Below are positions 1 to 8,843 of a DNA stretch of 64,000 nt, in pieces (the stretch's first letter is position 1; every line of letters starts with the position of its first letter). The position numbers and the translations under genes are program-made. The DNA comes from Falsirhodobacter flavus (GTDB lineage: Bacteria > Pseudomonadota > Alphaproteobacteria > Rhodobacterales > Rhodobacteraceae). Below the pieces are notes generated by a model that was not told where the DNA came from, made no database searches, and worked only from the letters and a program-made list of their open reading frames with translations. The DNA lies in NCBI GenBank assembly GCA_029846755.1, contig JARWBI010000002.1, forward strand, positions 310,001 to 374,000, given 5' to 3'.

Positions 1-93
1 AACGGCGTGCATCTTTACTGCGCGGTCATCGTCAAGAAGGTCGATGCCAAGACCCGCTCCAAGACGTCGATCAACGAACTTCTGCGCGACTAG
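1..93 (+). CDS. C-terminal end of an unidentified protein (5' end outside window)
   Basis: An open frame enters from the left edge and ends at TAG (91-93), giving the last 30 residues of a protein that finishes in INELLRD. The tail is rich in Lys, Thr and Ser. I do not recognise the family from so short a piece. The next feature, an EcfG-type promoter, starts 3 bp after the stop, so this gene is probably not co-transcribed with the stress membrane protein that follows. Confidence 0.55.
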   Translation, partial: NGVHLYCAVIVKKVDAKTRSKTSINELLRD

Positions 94-95
94 GC

Positions 96-121
96 GGAAC
101 CTCGCCGTATCCCCTTGCGTT
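96..121 (+). promoter_or_regulatory. EcfG-type general stress promoter (GGAAC-N17-CGTT)
   Basis: GGAAC at 96-100 and CGTT at 118-121 are separated by 17 bases. This matches the -35/-10 consensus of EcfG sigma factors in Alphaproteobacteria. The motif lies 33 bp upstream of the ATG of the GlsB/YeaQ-family gene, a family often under stress control. EcfG itself is encoded in this window at 50998-51573. Confidence 0.72.
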
Positions 122-154
122 GGCAGGCAAGAACCAAATCAAGGGGAACGGAAC

Positions 155-403
155 ATGCAAGGTCTTGGCTGGATTGCCGCAATCATCGTCGGTGCGCTTG
201 CGGGCTGGATCGCGGAAAAGCTGATGAAGTCCGATCACGGGCTGCTGATGAACATCATCCTCGGCATCCTCGGCGCGGTCATCATGAACTTCCTGCTGGT
301 CACGCTTCTGGGCGCGACGCTGGGCGGCTGGCTGGGCCAGCTGGCGGTCGGCGTTCTGGGTGCCTGCATCCTGATCGGGCTGGGCCGCGCCCTGCGCCGG
401 TAA
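155..403 (+). CDS. GlsB/YeaQ/YmgE-family stress-associated membrane protein
   Basis: This 82-residue, almost wholly hydrophobic protein has three predicted membrane spans, roughly residues 4-18, 28-50 and 55-76. It has the glycine-rich pattern of the GlsB/YeaQ/YmgE (transglycosylase-associated) family, for example GALAGWIAEKLM near the N-terminus. These are small inner-membrane proteins of unknown biochemical role that are commonly induced by stress. The start at 155 is preceded by AAGGGG; an upstream in-frame ATG at 44 lies inside the previous gene and has no support. An EcfG-type promoter sits just upstream and the DUF421 gene begins directly after the stop, so the two are probably one transcript. 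Confidence 0.88.
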   Translation: MQGLGWIAAIIVGALAGWIAEKLMKSDHGLLMNIILGILGAVIMNFLLVTLLGATLGGWLGQLAVGVLGACILIGLGRALRR

Positions 404-1063
404 ATGGACGTTCAGCCCTTCGACTGGGCAAGGATCGCCTTCGGCGAGGAGCCTCCGTGGTTCCTCGCCGAAATTCTTTTCCGCACCGCGATCATCTACA
501 TCTATACGCTGGTGCTGCTGCGCTGGATCGGGGGCCGGTCCATCGCGCAGCTTTCGGTCGTGGAATTCCTGCTGGTCATCGCGCTCGGCTCGGCGGTCGG
601 GGATGCGATGTTCTATGCCGACGTGCCGCTGCTGCATGCGATGCTGGTCATTACGCTGGTCGTGTTCATCGACAAGGCCATCGACATGGCGATCCGCCGT
701 TGGGGTCCGGTCAAGAATTTCGTCGATGGCAAACCGACCGAGATGGTCAGCGGCGGCCGGATGTCGATGCACGGCCTCAGCGCCCGCGGGATGGGCGCAT
801 ACGAGGTGATGGAGATGCTGCGCCGTCAAGGTGTGCGCAACTTGGGAGAGGTCAGCCACGCCTATCTGGAGGCGACGGGCGGGCTTTCGGTGTTCAGGGA
901 CGGCCCCGGCATCGGCCTGCCGCTGGTGCCGCCACCCGAACTTGGCCCGCCGCCCCCCGCCGCTGGCGAGCAAGCCTGCTGCATCAACTGCGGTCTGCTG
1001 GACCCGCCAGCCCCCTGCCCCGAATGCGGCGAAGACCGCCAGACAGGCGCCAAGACTTGCTAA
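404..1063 (+). CDS. DUF421 (YetF-type) membrane protein with a C-terminal CxxC/CxxC tail
   Basis: This 219-residue protein has about three N-terminal membrane spans (roughly 22-42, 50-70, 75-95) followed by a cytoplasmic YetF-like domain ending near residue 165 in the pattern LEATGGLSVF, typical of DUF421. The biochemical function of the family is unknown. After a Pro-rich linker (about 170-186) the protein ends with four cysteines in two CxxC pairs (C193/C196 and C205/C208), a spacing that resembles a small zinc ribbon. To my knowledge this tail is not a usual part of DUF421. The ATG abuts the stop of the preceding gene (TAAATG), so the two are translationally coupled and share the EcfG-type promoter. 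Confidence 0.85.
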   Translation: MDVQPFDWARIAFGEEPPWFLAEILFRTAIIYIYTLVLLRWIGGRSIAQLSVVEFLLVIALGSAVGDAMFYADVPLLHAMLVITLVVFIDKAIDMAIRRWGPVKNFVDGKPTEMVSGGRMSMHGLSARGMGAYEVMEMLRRQGVRNLGEVSHAYLEATGGLSVFRDGPGIGLPLVPPPELGPPPPAAGEQACCINCGLLDPPAPCPECGEDRQTGAKTC

Positions 1064-1106
1064 GCCCGCGCCGACCTGCCAATCACGGGGGCAAAGGGGA
1101 CGCGCC

Positions 1107-1427
1107 ATGACCGAAAAACGCCCGCAACAGGTCTTCACCCTCGTGATCGAGGTGGGCCGCAAGGAAAACGACGGCCTGCCGTCCAAGGCGACGGGTGCGG
1201 CGCTGATCTGCTACGCCTCGGGCGTGGACGAGGCCGAAGCGGTGCGTGAGACGGTGGCGATCCTGAAACAGGCCGACCTCGCGCCGCTGGACGTGTCCGG
1301 ATATGGCACGCTGGACGAACGCCTGAAGAATGGCGAGGAAATCGACGAGGAGGAACGCGCCCTGATGGACCGCGCATTGGCCGAAAACTCGGTCGTCGTT
1401 GCACAGATGACGCCCTTCTATGACTGA
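1107..1427 (+). CDS. Conserved hypothetical protein coupled to dapE
   Basis: This 106-residue soluble protein has no signal peptide or membrane span. Its second half is very acidic ([18 protein letters not shown]). I do not recognise a characterised domain. The ATG at 1107 follows a GGGGCAAAGGGGA stretch that can act as ribosome binding site. Its last 8 bp overlap the start of dapE (1420), indicating co-translation, so it may be functionally tied to dapE or simply lie in its operon. Confidence 0.75.
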   Translation: MTEKRPQQVFTLVIEVGRKENDGLPSKATGAALICYASGVDEAEAVRETVAILKQADLAPLDVSGYGTLDERLKNGEEIDEEERALMDRALAENSVVVAQMTPFYD

Positions 1428-2556
1428 CCCCGTCAAACTTACCGCCGATCTGGTCCGCTGTCCCTCGGTCACGCCGAACGAAGGCGGCGCGCTTGTGCTG
1501 CTGGAACGCGTTCTGTCGGATGCTGGCTTCGACTGCACCCGCGTCGATCGTGGCGGGATCTCCAACCTTTTTGCCCGTTGGGGCCGCAAGGGCGCGAACC
1601 GCAGCTTCGGCTTCAACGGCCATACCGATGTCGTTCCCGTGGGCGATCTTGCGGCATGGACGCATGACCCCTTCGGCGCAGTGATCGAAGATGGCTGGCT
1701 TTACGGTCGTGGTTCGACCGACATGAAATCAGGCGTTGCGGCCTTTGTCGCGGCTGCTGTGGATTTCGTGGCGACCAAACCCGGCGGTGCGATCCTTCTG
1801 GCGATCACCGGCGACGAGGAAGCCGACGCCGACCACGGCACCCGCGCCCTGCTGGACTGGATGGCGGAGACGGGCGAAAAGATGGACGTCTGCCTCGTGG
1901 GCGAGCCGACCTGCCCCGAACAGATGGGCGACATGATGAAGATCGGCCGTCGCGGCTCGGTCAACATCCGTTTCACCGCGCGGGGCGTGCAGGGTCACGC
2001 CGCCTATCCGCACCGGGCCAGGAATCCAGTGGCTGCACTGGCCCGCCTGATCGCCCGGCTGGAGGAGACGCCGCTGGACGAGGGGAACGACCATTTCGGC
2101 GCTTCGACCCTTGCGACCGTTACCTTCGACGTGGGCAATCCGGCCACCAACGTCATCCCGGCCGAAGCGCGGGCGACGGTGAACATCCGCTTCAACGACA
2201 TCCACACGGGCGAAAGCCTGATCGCCAAACTGCGGGCCGAGGCCGATGCCATCGCGGCGGAAACCGGCGTAGAGATCGACCTTGCGACCAGGATCAGCGG
2301 CGAAAGTTTCCTGACTCCGCCCGGCGCGCTATCGGACCTGATCGCGGGCGCGGTGCAGACCGAAACCGGCCGCCGGCCCGAACTGTCCACCACAGGCGGC
2401 ACGTCGGATGCGCGCTTCGTCAAGGATCACTGCCCGGTGGTGGAATTCGGCCTTGTCGGCCACCGGATGCATGGCGTGGACGAGCGGGTGCGCGTGGACG
2501 ACATCCACACGCTCAAACGCATCTATACCCGCATCCTGACCGACTACTTCGCTTAA
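1420..2556 (+). CDS. dapE: Succinyl-diaminopimelate desuccinylase
   Basis: DapE hydrolyses N-succinyl-LL-2,6-diaminopimelate to LL-diaminopimelate and succinate in the cytoplasm, a late step of lysine and peptidoglycan precursor synthesis. The 378-residue length is normal. M20 peptidase-family metal ligands and catalytic residues are visible: GHTD with H68/D70, the bridging Asp D101 in GRGSTDMK, E133/E134 in TGDEEAD, E162 in GEPT, and a C-terminal GHRMHGVDE. The start codon overlaps the preceding gene by 8 bp. Another gene of the same pathway, dapB, lies at 14462 in this window. Confidence 0.96.
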   Translation: MTDPVKLTADLVRCPSVTPNEGGALVLLERVLSDAGFDCTRVDRGGISNLFARWGRKGANRSFGFNGHTDVVPVGDLAAWTHDPFGAVIEDGWLYGRGSTDMKSGVAAFVAAAVDFVATKPGGAILLAITGDEEADADHGTRALLDWMAETGEKMDVCLVGEPTCPEQMGDMMKIGRRGSVNIRFTARGVQGHAAYPHRARNPVAALARLIARLEETPLDEGNDHFGASTLATVTFDVGNPATNVIPAEARATVNIRFNDIHTGESLIAKLRAEADAIAAETGVEIDLATRISGESFLTPPGALSDLIAGAVQTETGRRPELSTTGGTSDARFVKDHCPVVEFGLVGHRMHGVDERVRVDDIHTLKRIYTRILTDYFA

Positions 2557-3266
2557 GCCCGATCGCGGGCAAGCAGTTGCCCGTCATCGCCCAGCACCAC
2601 CTCGAACCGGCTGACCTTGCGGATCAGGTCCGAGAGCTTCGCGCTGCCATAGGTGCGGGTGTCGAAATCGGGGTTGGCCTGCGTGATGTATTGCCCGATC
2701 TGGCCCAGCGAATACCACTCGCCCTCGGGGTCGATGGCGCGCATGGCGGCAGCGATCAGCGGGATCGCGTTGGCCGGCGCATCCTTGACCGGGCGCGTCG
2801 GGGCTTCCGGTTCCGGCTCGGCCTTGCCGTTGAGGTTCTCCACATAGATGAAGCGTTTGCATGCCATGCGGAACGCCTCGGGGGTCTTCTTCTCGCCGAT
2901 GCCATAGACGTCCAGCCCCTGCTCGCGGATCCGCGCCGCCAACCGCGTGAAGTCGCTGTCCGAGCTGACCAGAACGAAGCCGTCGAACAGCCCCGAATGC
3001 AGGAAGTCCATCGCCGCGATCACGAGGCCGATGTCGGATGCGTTCTTGCCCCGCGTGTTCGAGAACTGCTGATCGGCCACGAGGCCCAGCGCCGCGACCT
3101 TCTCGGCCCAGTTCTTCAGGCGCAGCGCCGACCAGTCGCCATAGATGCGGCGCACCGATGCCTCGCCCAAGGATGCGATCTCCTCGAAGATGGCTTCGGC
3201 ATAGCTGGCGGGAACGTTGTCGGCGTCGATCAAGACGCAAAGGCGGGGGGCGCGTGTTTCGGGCAT
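2553..3266 (-). CDS. NYN-domain (LabA/DUF88-type) putative nuclease with C-terminal LOTUS/OST-HTH domain
   Basis: This 237-residue protein has a PIN-like NYN domain at about 8-150. The conserved acidic residues are visible: D14/D16 in IDADN, D78 and D87, and D103/D105 in SSDSDF. These would bind the catalytic metal of an RNase-type fold. Residues about 168-235 match a LOTUS/OST-HTH winged helix ([11 protein letters not shown]...KLSDLIRK...F), which binds RNA or protein partners. The start at 3266 has an AAAAGGA ribosome site; longer upstream starts lack one. It overlaps the end of dapE by 4 bp on the opposite strand. The substrate is unknown. Confidence 0.88.
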   Translation of the reverse strand: MPETRAPRLCVLIDADNVPASYAEAIFEEIASLGEASVRRIYGDWSALRLKNWAEKVAALGLVADQQFSNTRGKNASDIGLVIAAMDFLHSGLFDGFVLVSSDSDFTRLAARIREQGLDVYGIGEKKTPEAFRMACKRFIYVENLNGKAEPEPEAPTRPVKDAPANAIPLIAAAMRAIDPEGEWYSLGQIGQYITQANPDFDTRTYGSAKLSDLIRKVSRFEVVLGDDGQLLARDRA

Positions 3267-3350
3267 GGAATGTCCTTTTCCCATGACCTTATCGTCATGC
3301 TTGCCGAGCGCCAAGACCCTGCTACCTGTTGATCCACAGGAGGACCATTC

Positions 3351-3626
3351 ATGAAAACCATTGCACTCATCACCGCCGCCACGCTGGGCCTTGCCGCCTG
3401 CGAGACGACCCGCACCACCACCACCGTGATCGAAGCGCCGACCTGCGAGACCACGCAATACGCGACCCTGATCGGCCAGCCGCGCAGCGTGCTGTCCGCC
3501 GTCACCGTTCCCGCCGGCACGCGGATCATCACCCCGGACACCGCCGTCACGATGGATATGAACCCGTCGCGCCTGAATATCGAGATCGACGCCCGCAACC
3601 GCATCTCGGCCGTGCGCTGCGGCTGA
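3351..3626 (+). CDS. Inhibitor I78-like small lipoprotein
   Basis: This 91-residue protein has a lipoprotein signal ending LAAC (Cys17). A Thr-rich spacer follows, then the I78 peptidase-inhibitor pattern: Cys, IGQPRSVL, a basic residue before IITP, VTMDMNPSRLNIEID and a terminal VRCG. Family members inhibit serine proteases such as subtilisin in the envelope. AGGAGGACC precedes the ATG, a strong ribosome site. The gene stands alone between divergent and convergent neighbours and ends 1 bp before the end of the opposing cytochrome gene. Confidence 0.82.
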   Translation: MKTIALITAATLGLAACETTRTTTTVIEAPTCETTQYATLIGQPRSVLSAVTVPAGTRIITPDTAVTMDMNPSRLNIEIDARNRISAVRCG

Positions 3627-3627
3627 C

Positions 3628-4041
3628 CTATTCGCGGTAATCCGTGTGGCAGGCGCGGCAGGTCGGGCCGATCTCTGCCATCGCCGTCTGCACATCCCCG
3701 AGGCTGCCGGTCGTAGCATCGGCAGCCGCTTTTTCCAGCGCCGCGCCCTTGGCGACGAAATCGTCCCAGTTTTCCCAGATGGCCGGCAGCGCCTCGGTTT
3801 CGCCCTCGATCACGTTCGGTTCGAACAAAGCCGGGAACTGCGCCGCATTCTGCTGCATCGTCACCCGCGCCTGTTCCGCTTGCGCCGCGTCGAACGGCGC
3901 CTTGTCCGAGGCCATGTCGCCAAGCGTCTTGGCGCTGGTGGCGATGGCTTTCATCGCCTGCTGCCGGTCCTTCACGGCATCTTGGGCAAAGGCCCCTGTT
4001 GCAAGGCATGTCATGATAACGGCAACGGTCAGGCGTTTCAT
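3628..4041 (-). CDS. Cytochrome c' / c-556 family protein
   Basis: This 137-residue protein has an N-terminal Sec signal (cleavage near AFA-Q, residue 19-20), an all-helical body and a haem-attachment motif CRACH near the C-terminus. That layout is typical of periplasmic cytochrome c'/c-556. These bind gases such as NO or act as small electron carriers; which applies here cannot be told from sequence. The start at 4041 gives the signal peptide directly; the frame extends upstream without such a feature. The 67-bp gap to the upstream transglycosylase gene holds nothing else obvious. Confidence 0.9.
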   Translation of the reverse strand: MKRLTVAVIMTCLATGAFAQDAVKDRQQAMKAIATSAKTLGDMASDKAPFDAAQAEQARVTMQQNAAQFPALFEPNVIEGETEALPAIWENWDDFVAKGAALEKAAADATTGSLGDVQTAMAEIGPTCRACHTDYRE

Positions 4042-4108
4042 CGTCTGGCTCCCATGCTGGACGATGAAGCGTAACGCGGGCAGCCCTGCCCGCGCCATCA
4101 CGAATCTG

Positions 4109-5344
4109 TCAGCGCAGCGCCGCCAGAAGCGAGGTGCTGGCATAGCCGTCGGGGATCAGCCCTGCGCTGCGCTGGAACGCGGTGATCGCGGCGATGGTGT
4201 TCGGCCCGATGCGCCCGTCGGTCCCCTGGGTGTCGAAGCCTCGGCGCGTCAGACGTTCCTGAAGCTCCGTCCGCTCGGCCCGGCTGAGCGCCCGCTCGCC
4301 CGCCGCGGGGATGCGCTGGATGGGGCCAAGCCCGCGCAGGCGATCGGCCAGATGGCCCACGCCGATGACATAGCTATCGGCAGCGTTATACCGCTCGATC
4401 GCGCGGAAGTTGGGATAGATCAGGAAGGCCGCGCCATTCGCGCCGCCGGGCAGCAGGATCGACGCCTCGCCCGCCGGAAGGCTGCGCCCCTCGACCGAAC
4501 GGACGCCCTGCGCGGACCAGTTCGACGCGGGCAGCCGGTTCGTCTTACCAACCTGCGTATAATCGAACCCCTGCGGCAGCGAGACTTCCATCCCCCAGAT
4601 TCCGCCGCGCTGCCATCCCGACCGCGCCAGATAGGCTGCGGTCGAGGCAAGCGCATCGGTCGGATCGTCCGACCAGATATCGCGCCGCCCGTCGCCGGTG
4701 AAATCCACCGCATGCGTCAGATAGGAGGTGGGCATGAACTGCGTATGCCCCATCGCGCCCGCCCAGCTTCCGGTCATCGCAGCAGGGGCGATGTCGCCCG
4801 CCTGCACGATCTTCAGCGCGGCGATCAACTCGCCCTCGAAAAATTCGCCCCGCCGCCCGTGATAGGCCAGCGTCGCAAGGCTGTTCATCAGCTGCATGCT
4901 GCCGCGGTTGGTGCCGTAATTCGACTCCATCCCCCAGATCGCGACGACGACTTCCTTGTCCACGCCGTATTGCGCCTCGATCCGGTCCAGCGTTCCGGCA
5001 TGGCGGGCCAGCGCCGCGCGGCCATTCTCGATCCGGCTTTGCGACACGGCTCCGGCCAGATAATCCCAGACGGTCTTGGTGAATTCGGCCTGATTGCCGT
5101 CCAGCCGGATCACCTCGGTGTCATAGCGAAGGCCGGTCAGCGAACGGTCCAGCACGGCGGGCGAGATGCCCTGCGCCATCGCGCGTGGACGGAATTCCAC
5201 CAGCCAGCGGTCCAGACCCGCCTGCGATCCCGGCTCGTTGAAAGGCGCCGCCTGCGGGCGAAGCGAGGTCGTGATGTTCCCCGCGCCCGGCCCGGCGCAG
5301 GCCGCCAGCGCCAGCACGCTGATGGAAAGGATGGTCGTCCGCAT
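4109..5344 (-). CDS. Lytic murein transglycosylase (MltB/SLT_2 type) with peptidoglycan-binding domain
   Basis: This enzyme cleaves the MurNAc-GlcNAc bond of peptidoglycan, forming 1,6-anhydroMurNAc. The 411-residue protein has a lipoprotein signal (SVLALAAC), an SLT_2/MltB catalytic domain with the catalytic Glu in WGMESNYG, the motif AGAMGHTQFMPTSY, and a C-terminal peptidoglycan-binding domain of about 60 residues (TDGRIGPNTIAAITAFQ). It is probably anchored in the outer membrane. The ATG at 5344 has a GAG-type site close upstream; a GTG three codons earlier is a less likely alternative. Confidence 0.93.
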   Translation of the reverse strand: MRTTILSISVLALAACAGPGAGNITTSLRPQAAPFNEPGSQAGLDRWLVEFRPRAMAQGISPAVLDRSLTGLRYDTEVIRLDGNQAEFTKTVWDYLAGAVSQSRIENGRAALARHAGTLDRIEAQYGVDKEVVVAIWGMESNYGTNRGSMQLMNSLATLAYHGRRGEFFEGELIAALKIVQAGDIAPAAMTGSWAGAMGHTQFMPTSYLTHAVDFTGDGRRDIWSDDPTDALASTAAYLARSGWQRGGIWGMEVSLPQGFDYTQVGKTNRLPASNWSAQGVRSVEGRSLPAGEASILLPGGANGAAFLIYPNFRAIERYNAADSYVIGVGHLADRLRGLGPIQRIPAAGERALSRAERTELQERLTRRGFDTQGTDGRIGPNTIAAITAFQRSAGLIPDGYASTSLLAALR

Positions 5345-5408
5345 TGCTCTCACCGCTCGATTTTATCGTTGCGGCCAGCTTAACGGCTCGCGTCCCGCGC
5401 GTGAAGCG

Positions 5409-7610
5409 TCAGTGCCTGCGGCGGATGATCCGTTTCTTGCGTTCCGCCTTGAACGGCTTGCCCCGGCGGCCCTTCTGCGGCCCGCGTGGCATCTTTCCGC
5501 CCTCGATCTCCAGCAACTCCAGCATCAATCCGCCGGTGACCGGAACGGCCTCGGTCAGCCGCACCAGCACGCGCTGGCCGGGGCCGATAACGGTGCCCGT
5601 ATCCGCCCCCATCAGCGTCTGCGTGTCAGGGTCGAAATGGAAGAACTCGCGCCCGACGCTGCGGATCGGGATCAGCCCGTCGGCCCCCGTCTCGTCCAGC
5701 TTCACGAACAGGCCGAACCGCTGCACGCCCGACACGCGGCCCGTGAATTCGGCCCCCACCCGGTCCGACAGCCACGCCGCGAGGTAACGGTCGTTGGTGT
5801 CGCGTTCGGCCAGCATCGACCGGCGTTCGGTGTCAGAGATCTGTTTCGCGGTATCGCCCAGATGTTCCACATCGAAAGGCGACAGCCCGTCATCCCCCCA
5901 GCCATGCCCTGAGATCAGCGCCCGGTGCACGATCAGGTCCGAATACCGCCGGATGGGCGAGGTGAAATGGGCATAGCTGCGAAGGGAAAGCCCGAAATGC
6001 CCGAAATTCTCGGGGTGGTAATAGGCCTGCGTCATCGACCGCAGCGTCTGGATGTTTATCAGCTCGTCGAAGTCGGTGTCCTGCGCCTGATTCAGCAGCC
6101 GGTTTAGATGCGCCGTCTTCAGCACCTGCCCCTTGGCCAGCGTGAAACCCGATGCCTCGGCCACCTCGCGCAGCGCGTCCATCTTCTCCGGGCTGGGTTC
6201 CTCGTGGACGCGGAACAGCAGCGGGCGTTTCAGGTGGGTCAGTTCCTCGGCCGCGGCGACGTTGGCGAGGATCATGAACTCCTCGATCAGCTTGTGCGCG
6301 TCGAAGCGTTCGCGGAAGGCGACCGAGGTGACGGTGCCTTCGTCCGACAGTTCGATCTTGCGTTCAGGCAGGTCCAGTTCCAGCGGCTGACGGCGTTCGC
6401 GCGCCTGTTTTGCAGCCTCGTAGGCGTCGTAGAGCGGCCCTACGATCGCCATGTCGGCGCGGCTGGGCTTGCCGTCGCGCGCGTCCTGCACCTCGGAATA
6501 GGTCAGGCTGGCGGCGGACCGCATCATGCCGCGCACGAAACGGTGGCTGACCTTGTTGCCGTCCGCATCCAGCTTCATCCGCACCGCGATGCAGGGGCGG
6601 TCGACGCCCTCGTGCAAGGAGCACAGATCCCCCGACAGAACGTCGGGCAGCATCGGCACCACGCGGTCGGGGAAATAGCTGGAATTGCCACGCCGCCGCG
6701 CCTCGCGGTCCAGACCGCTGCCGGGCCGGACGTAATGCGCGACATCGGCGATGGCGACCCAGACGACATGGCCGTCACCGTCGGCTTCGGCGTAAACCGC
6801 GTCGTCATGGTCACGCGCATCGGGCGGGTCGATCGTGACCAGCGCCAGATCGCGCAGATCATCGCGGCCCGTCATCGGCGCGGGCTTCGCGGCCTCCGCC
6901 TCGGCGATCACGGCATCGGGGAAATGGTCGGGGATGCCGTGCTGGTGGATCGCGATCAGCGAGATTGCACGCGGCGCGGTCGGATCGCCCAGACGCGAGA
7001 CGATGCGCGCGCGCGGCAGGCCCATGCGCTTCGGCCCGGCCTGCTCGGCCTCGACCAACTCGCCGTCCCGGGCGCCCATCGTCATGTCGGACATGACGAT
7101 CCATTCCTTGTCCGACCCCTTGTCGATGGGCACGATGCGCCCGCCTTCGGATCCGGCGCGGAACACGCCCAGAACCCGCAGCGGGTTGGCCCCGATGCGG
7201 CGGATCAGGCGGCCTTCGTGGCTGTGATCCTCCGCCACGACTTCGGCAATGCGCGCAAGGATACGGTCGCCCGTGCCAAGCGCCGGATCGGATTTCTTGA
7301 GGATCAGATGGATGCGCGGCTCCGCACCTTCGCCCGTCCACTCCAAGGGCTTGGCGAACAGATCGCCATTGTCGTCGGGGGCCAGAACCTCCAGCACCGA
7401 CACAGGCGCAAGCGTTGCGGCATCGCGGTAAACGCGCCGCTTCTTGGCCAGCGCGCCGTCCTCCTCCAGCTCTTTCAGCAGCCGTTTCAACTCGATACGC
7501 AGCGCACCCCCCTTGATGCCGAAGGCGCGGGCGATGTCACGCTTGGCGGTCTGGGTCGGGTTTTCAGAGATCCATTGCAGGACCTGCGCTTTCGAGGGGA
7601 GCTGTTCCAT
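5409..7610 (-). CDS. rnr: Ribonuclease R
   Basis: RNase R is a processive 3'-5' exoribonuclease that degrades structured RNA, with roles in mRNA and rRNA turnover. The 733-residue protein has an N-terminal winged-helix segment (about 1-60), cold-shock-like OB folds, the RNB catalytic domain with the acidic metal site in TIDPPDARDHDDAV, an S1 domain (EFTGRVSGVQRFGLFVKL) near the C-terminus, and a lysine/arginine-rich tail. The length is normal. The start at 7610 begins MEQLPSKAQVLQWI. It is followed at 64 bp by the transglycosylase gene on the same strand. Confidence 0.95.
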   Translation of the reverse strand: MEQLPSKAQVLQWISENPTQTAKRDIARAFGIKGGALRIELKRLLKELEEDGALAKKRRVYRDAATLAPVSVLEVLAPDDNGDLFAKPLEWTGEGAEPRIHLILKKSDPALGTGDRILARIAEVVAEDHSHEGRLIRRIGANPLRVLGVFRAGSEGGRIVPIDKGSDKEWIVMSDMTMGARDGELVEAEQAGPKRMGLPRARIVSRLGDPTAPRAISLIAIHQHGIPDHFPDAVIAEAEAAKPAPMTGRDDLRDLALVTIDPPDARDHDDAVYAEADGDGHVVWVAIADVAHYVRPGSGLDREARRRGNSSYFPDRVVPMLPDVLSGDLCSLHEGVDRPCIAVRMKLDADGNKVSHRFVRGMMRSAASLTYSEVQDARDGKPSRADMAIVGPLYDAYEAAKQARERRQPLELDLPERKIELSDEGTVTSVAFRERFDAHKLIEEFMILANVAAAEELTHLKRPLLFRVHEEPSPEKMDALREVAEASGFTLAKGQVLKTAHLNRLLNQAQDTDFDELINIQTLRSMTQAYYHPENFGHFGLSLRSYAHFTSPIRRYSDLIVHRALISGHGWGDDGLSPFDVEHLGDTAKQISDTERRSMLAERDTNDRYLAAWLSDRVGAEFTGRVSGVQRFGLFVKLDETGADGLIPIRSVGREFFHFDPDTQTLMGADTGTVIGPGQRVLVRLTEAVPVTGGLMLELLEIEGGKMPRGPQKGRRGKPFKAERKKRIIRRRH

Positions 7611-7648
7611 GTCCAGCCCGTATCACGAAGGGCGATCCCGGGCCAGCG

Positions 7649-8008
7649 TCAACCGCCGGTTTCAAGGCAGTGGCGGCGGAAGGCGCGTTTCAAAAGGTCC
7701 AGCTCTGCCCGCAGCAGATCCACTTCGGCCCGCAGATCGTCATCGTTGGCCCCGCCCGTCGCGATGCTGAAATGACCCAAGGTGGTCCCGCGCGCGGCGT
7801 CGCGGATCACGAAGGTCTGGATGCCGTCCTCCAGCAGCTCGCGCGGGATCGGCACCTGCACGGTCTGCTCGCCCGCAGCGCCGCGGGTAAGCGCGACCTC
7901 GGCCAAGGGCTCGCCCTGGTGAAGCACCTCCACCTCGGCCACGTCGCTGTCCTTCAGCACGCCTTGCCAGACGCCGGCGCGGATGCCTTCGCGGATCAGG
8001 GTCGCCAT
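7649..8008 (-). CDS. Conserved hypothetical protein with C-terminal coiled coil
   Basis: This 119-residue soluble protein has a beta-rich N-terminal part and a C-terminal heptad-like stretch (DDDLRAEVDLLRAELDLLKRAF) that likely forms a coiled coil. I do not recognise a characterised family. The ATG at 8008 lies 1 bp after the stop of the upstream gene at 8010-8012, so the two genes are co-translated and their products may act together. Confidence 0.75.
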   Translation of the reverse strand: MATLIREGIRAGVWQGVLKDSDVAEVEVLHQGEPLAEVALTRGAAGEQTVQVPIPRELLEDGIQTFVIRDAARGTTLGHFSIATGGANDDDLRAEVDLLRAELDLLKRAFRRHCLETGG

Positions 8009-8009
8009 C

Positions 8010-8768
8010 TCAGAACTCCGCACGCGGGCGGCGCACCATGGTCAGGTCGCGCAGCACGATCTGGTTCATCTGCGGCTGTTCGAATATCAGGTCCACCCAC
8101 ATCTTTTCGGCCCTTGCCTCGTTCAGCTTGGTCGAGGTGAGGTCGAATTCCGCCACCGCCTCATCGACGCCCATCGGCAGGACGCATGTCAGCTGTTCGG
8201 TATTCGGTCCGTGGCGGACGTTCAAGCGGGCAAAGACGCGCAGCGGACGCTCCACCTCCAACCGGGCGCGCAGCACGATCAGATGCTTGCGCCGCAAACC
8301 ACGCACGGATTCGGGCGGCAGATCCAGCGCGACGGACAGAAAGCTGCCCTCGAACGCGAAGATGTCCATCTGCAATCCAAAGGGCGCGGCGTCGGCGGCG
8401 CGGCCGTTGCGGACCTGACGCGCCCCCGTTTCGCACAGGCGGCAATCGTGGAACACCGCCGTCATGCCGTCCAGCTGCGCCCGGCTGGAGCGGACCAGCC
8501 CCGGCTGCGACACCGGCGCCGTCCACAGCGGCGGGCGCCAGGCCCAGTCGGTGCCAAGCGGGCGGCGGATCGCGGGCGCCTCCTGCAACCGGGGTTCGGC
8601 AGCCATCAGCAAGCGATCAAGCTGCGCCCGAAGCGTGCGGGCGCGGCGGCGCAGAAGCCGCAGGCGCGGCAACCCCATGGCATCGGCATGGTCGGCGTCG
8701 CGCGTCCAGCGGTTCATGATCCGCTGGTGCAGCAAGCCATCGATCATTCCGCCACGATTGTCCGCCAA
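8010..8768 (-). CDS. DUF6478-type hypothetical protein of Rhodobacterales
   Basis: This 252-residue soluble protein has no signal peptide. It begins with an Arg-rich helical part (RLRLLRRRARTLRAQLDRLL) and continues with a beta-rich region containing HDCRLCETG and a conserved-looking end (FEQPQMNQIVLRDLTMVRRPRAEF). I place it tentatively in DUF6478, a family of unknown function common in Rhodobacterales. The gene is directly upstream of the coiled-coil protein at 7649-8008 and shares its transcript. Confidence 0.65.
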   Translation of the reverse strand: MADNRGGMIDGLLHQRIMNRWTRDADHADAMGLPRLRLLRRRARTLRAQLDRLLMAAEPRLQEAPAIRRPLGTDWAWRPPLWTAPVSQPGLVRSSRAQLDGMTAVFHDCRLCETGARQVRNGRAADAAPFGLQMDIFAFEGSFLSVALDLPPESVRGLRRKHLIVLRARLEVERPLRVFARLNVRHGPNTEQLTCVLPMGVDEAVAEFDLTSTKLNEARAEKMWVDLIFEQPQMNQIVLRDLTMVRRPRAEF

Positions 8769-8843
8769 GGCACACCCCTTATCCGATCCACGCGATTCGC
8801 AGTTTCGCGCCTCCGCGACACTCGCGCAACGGTTGATCTGGGT

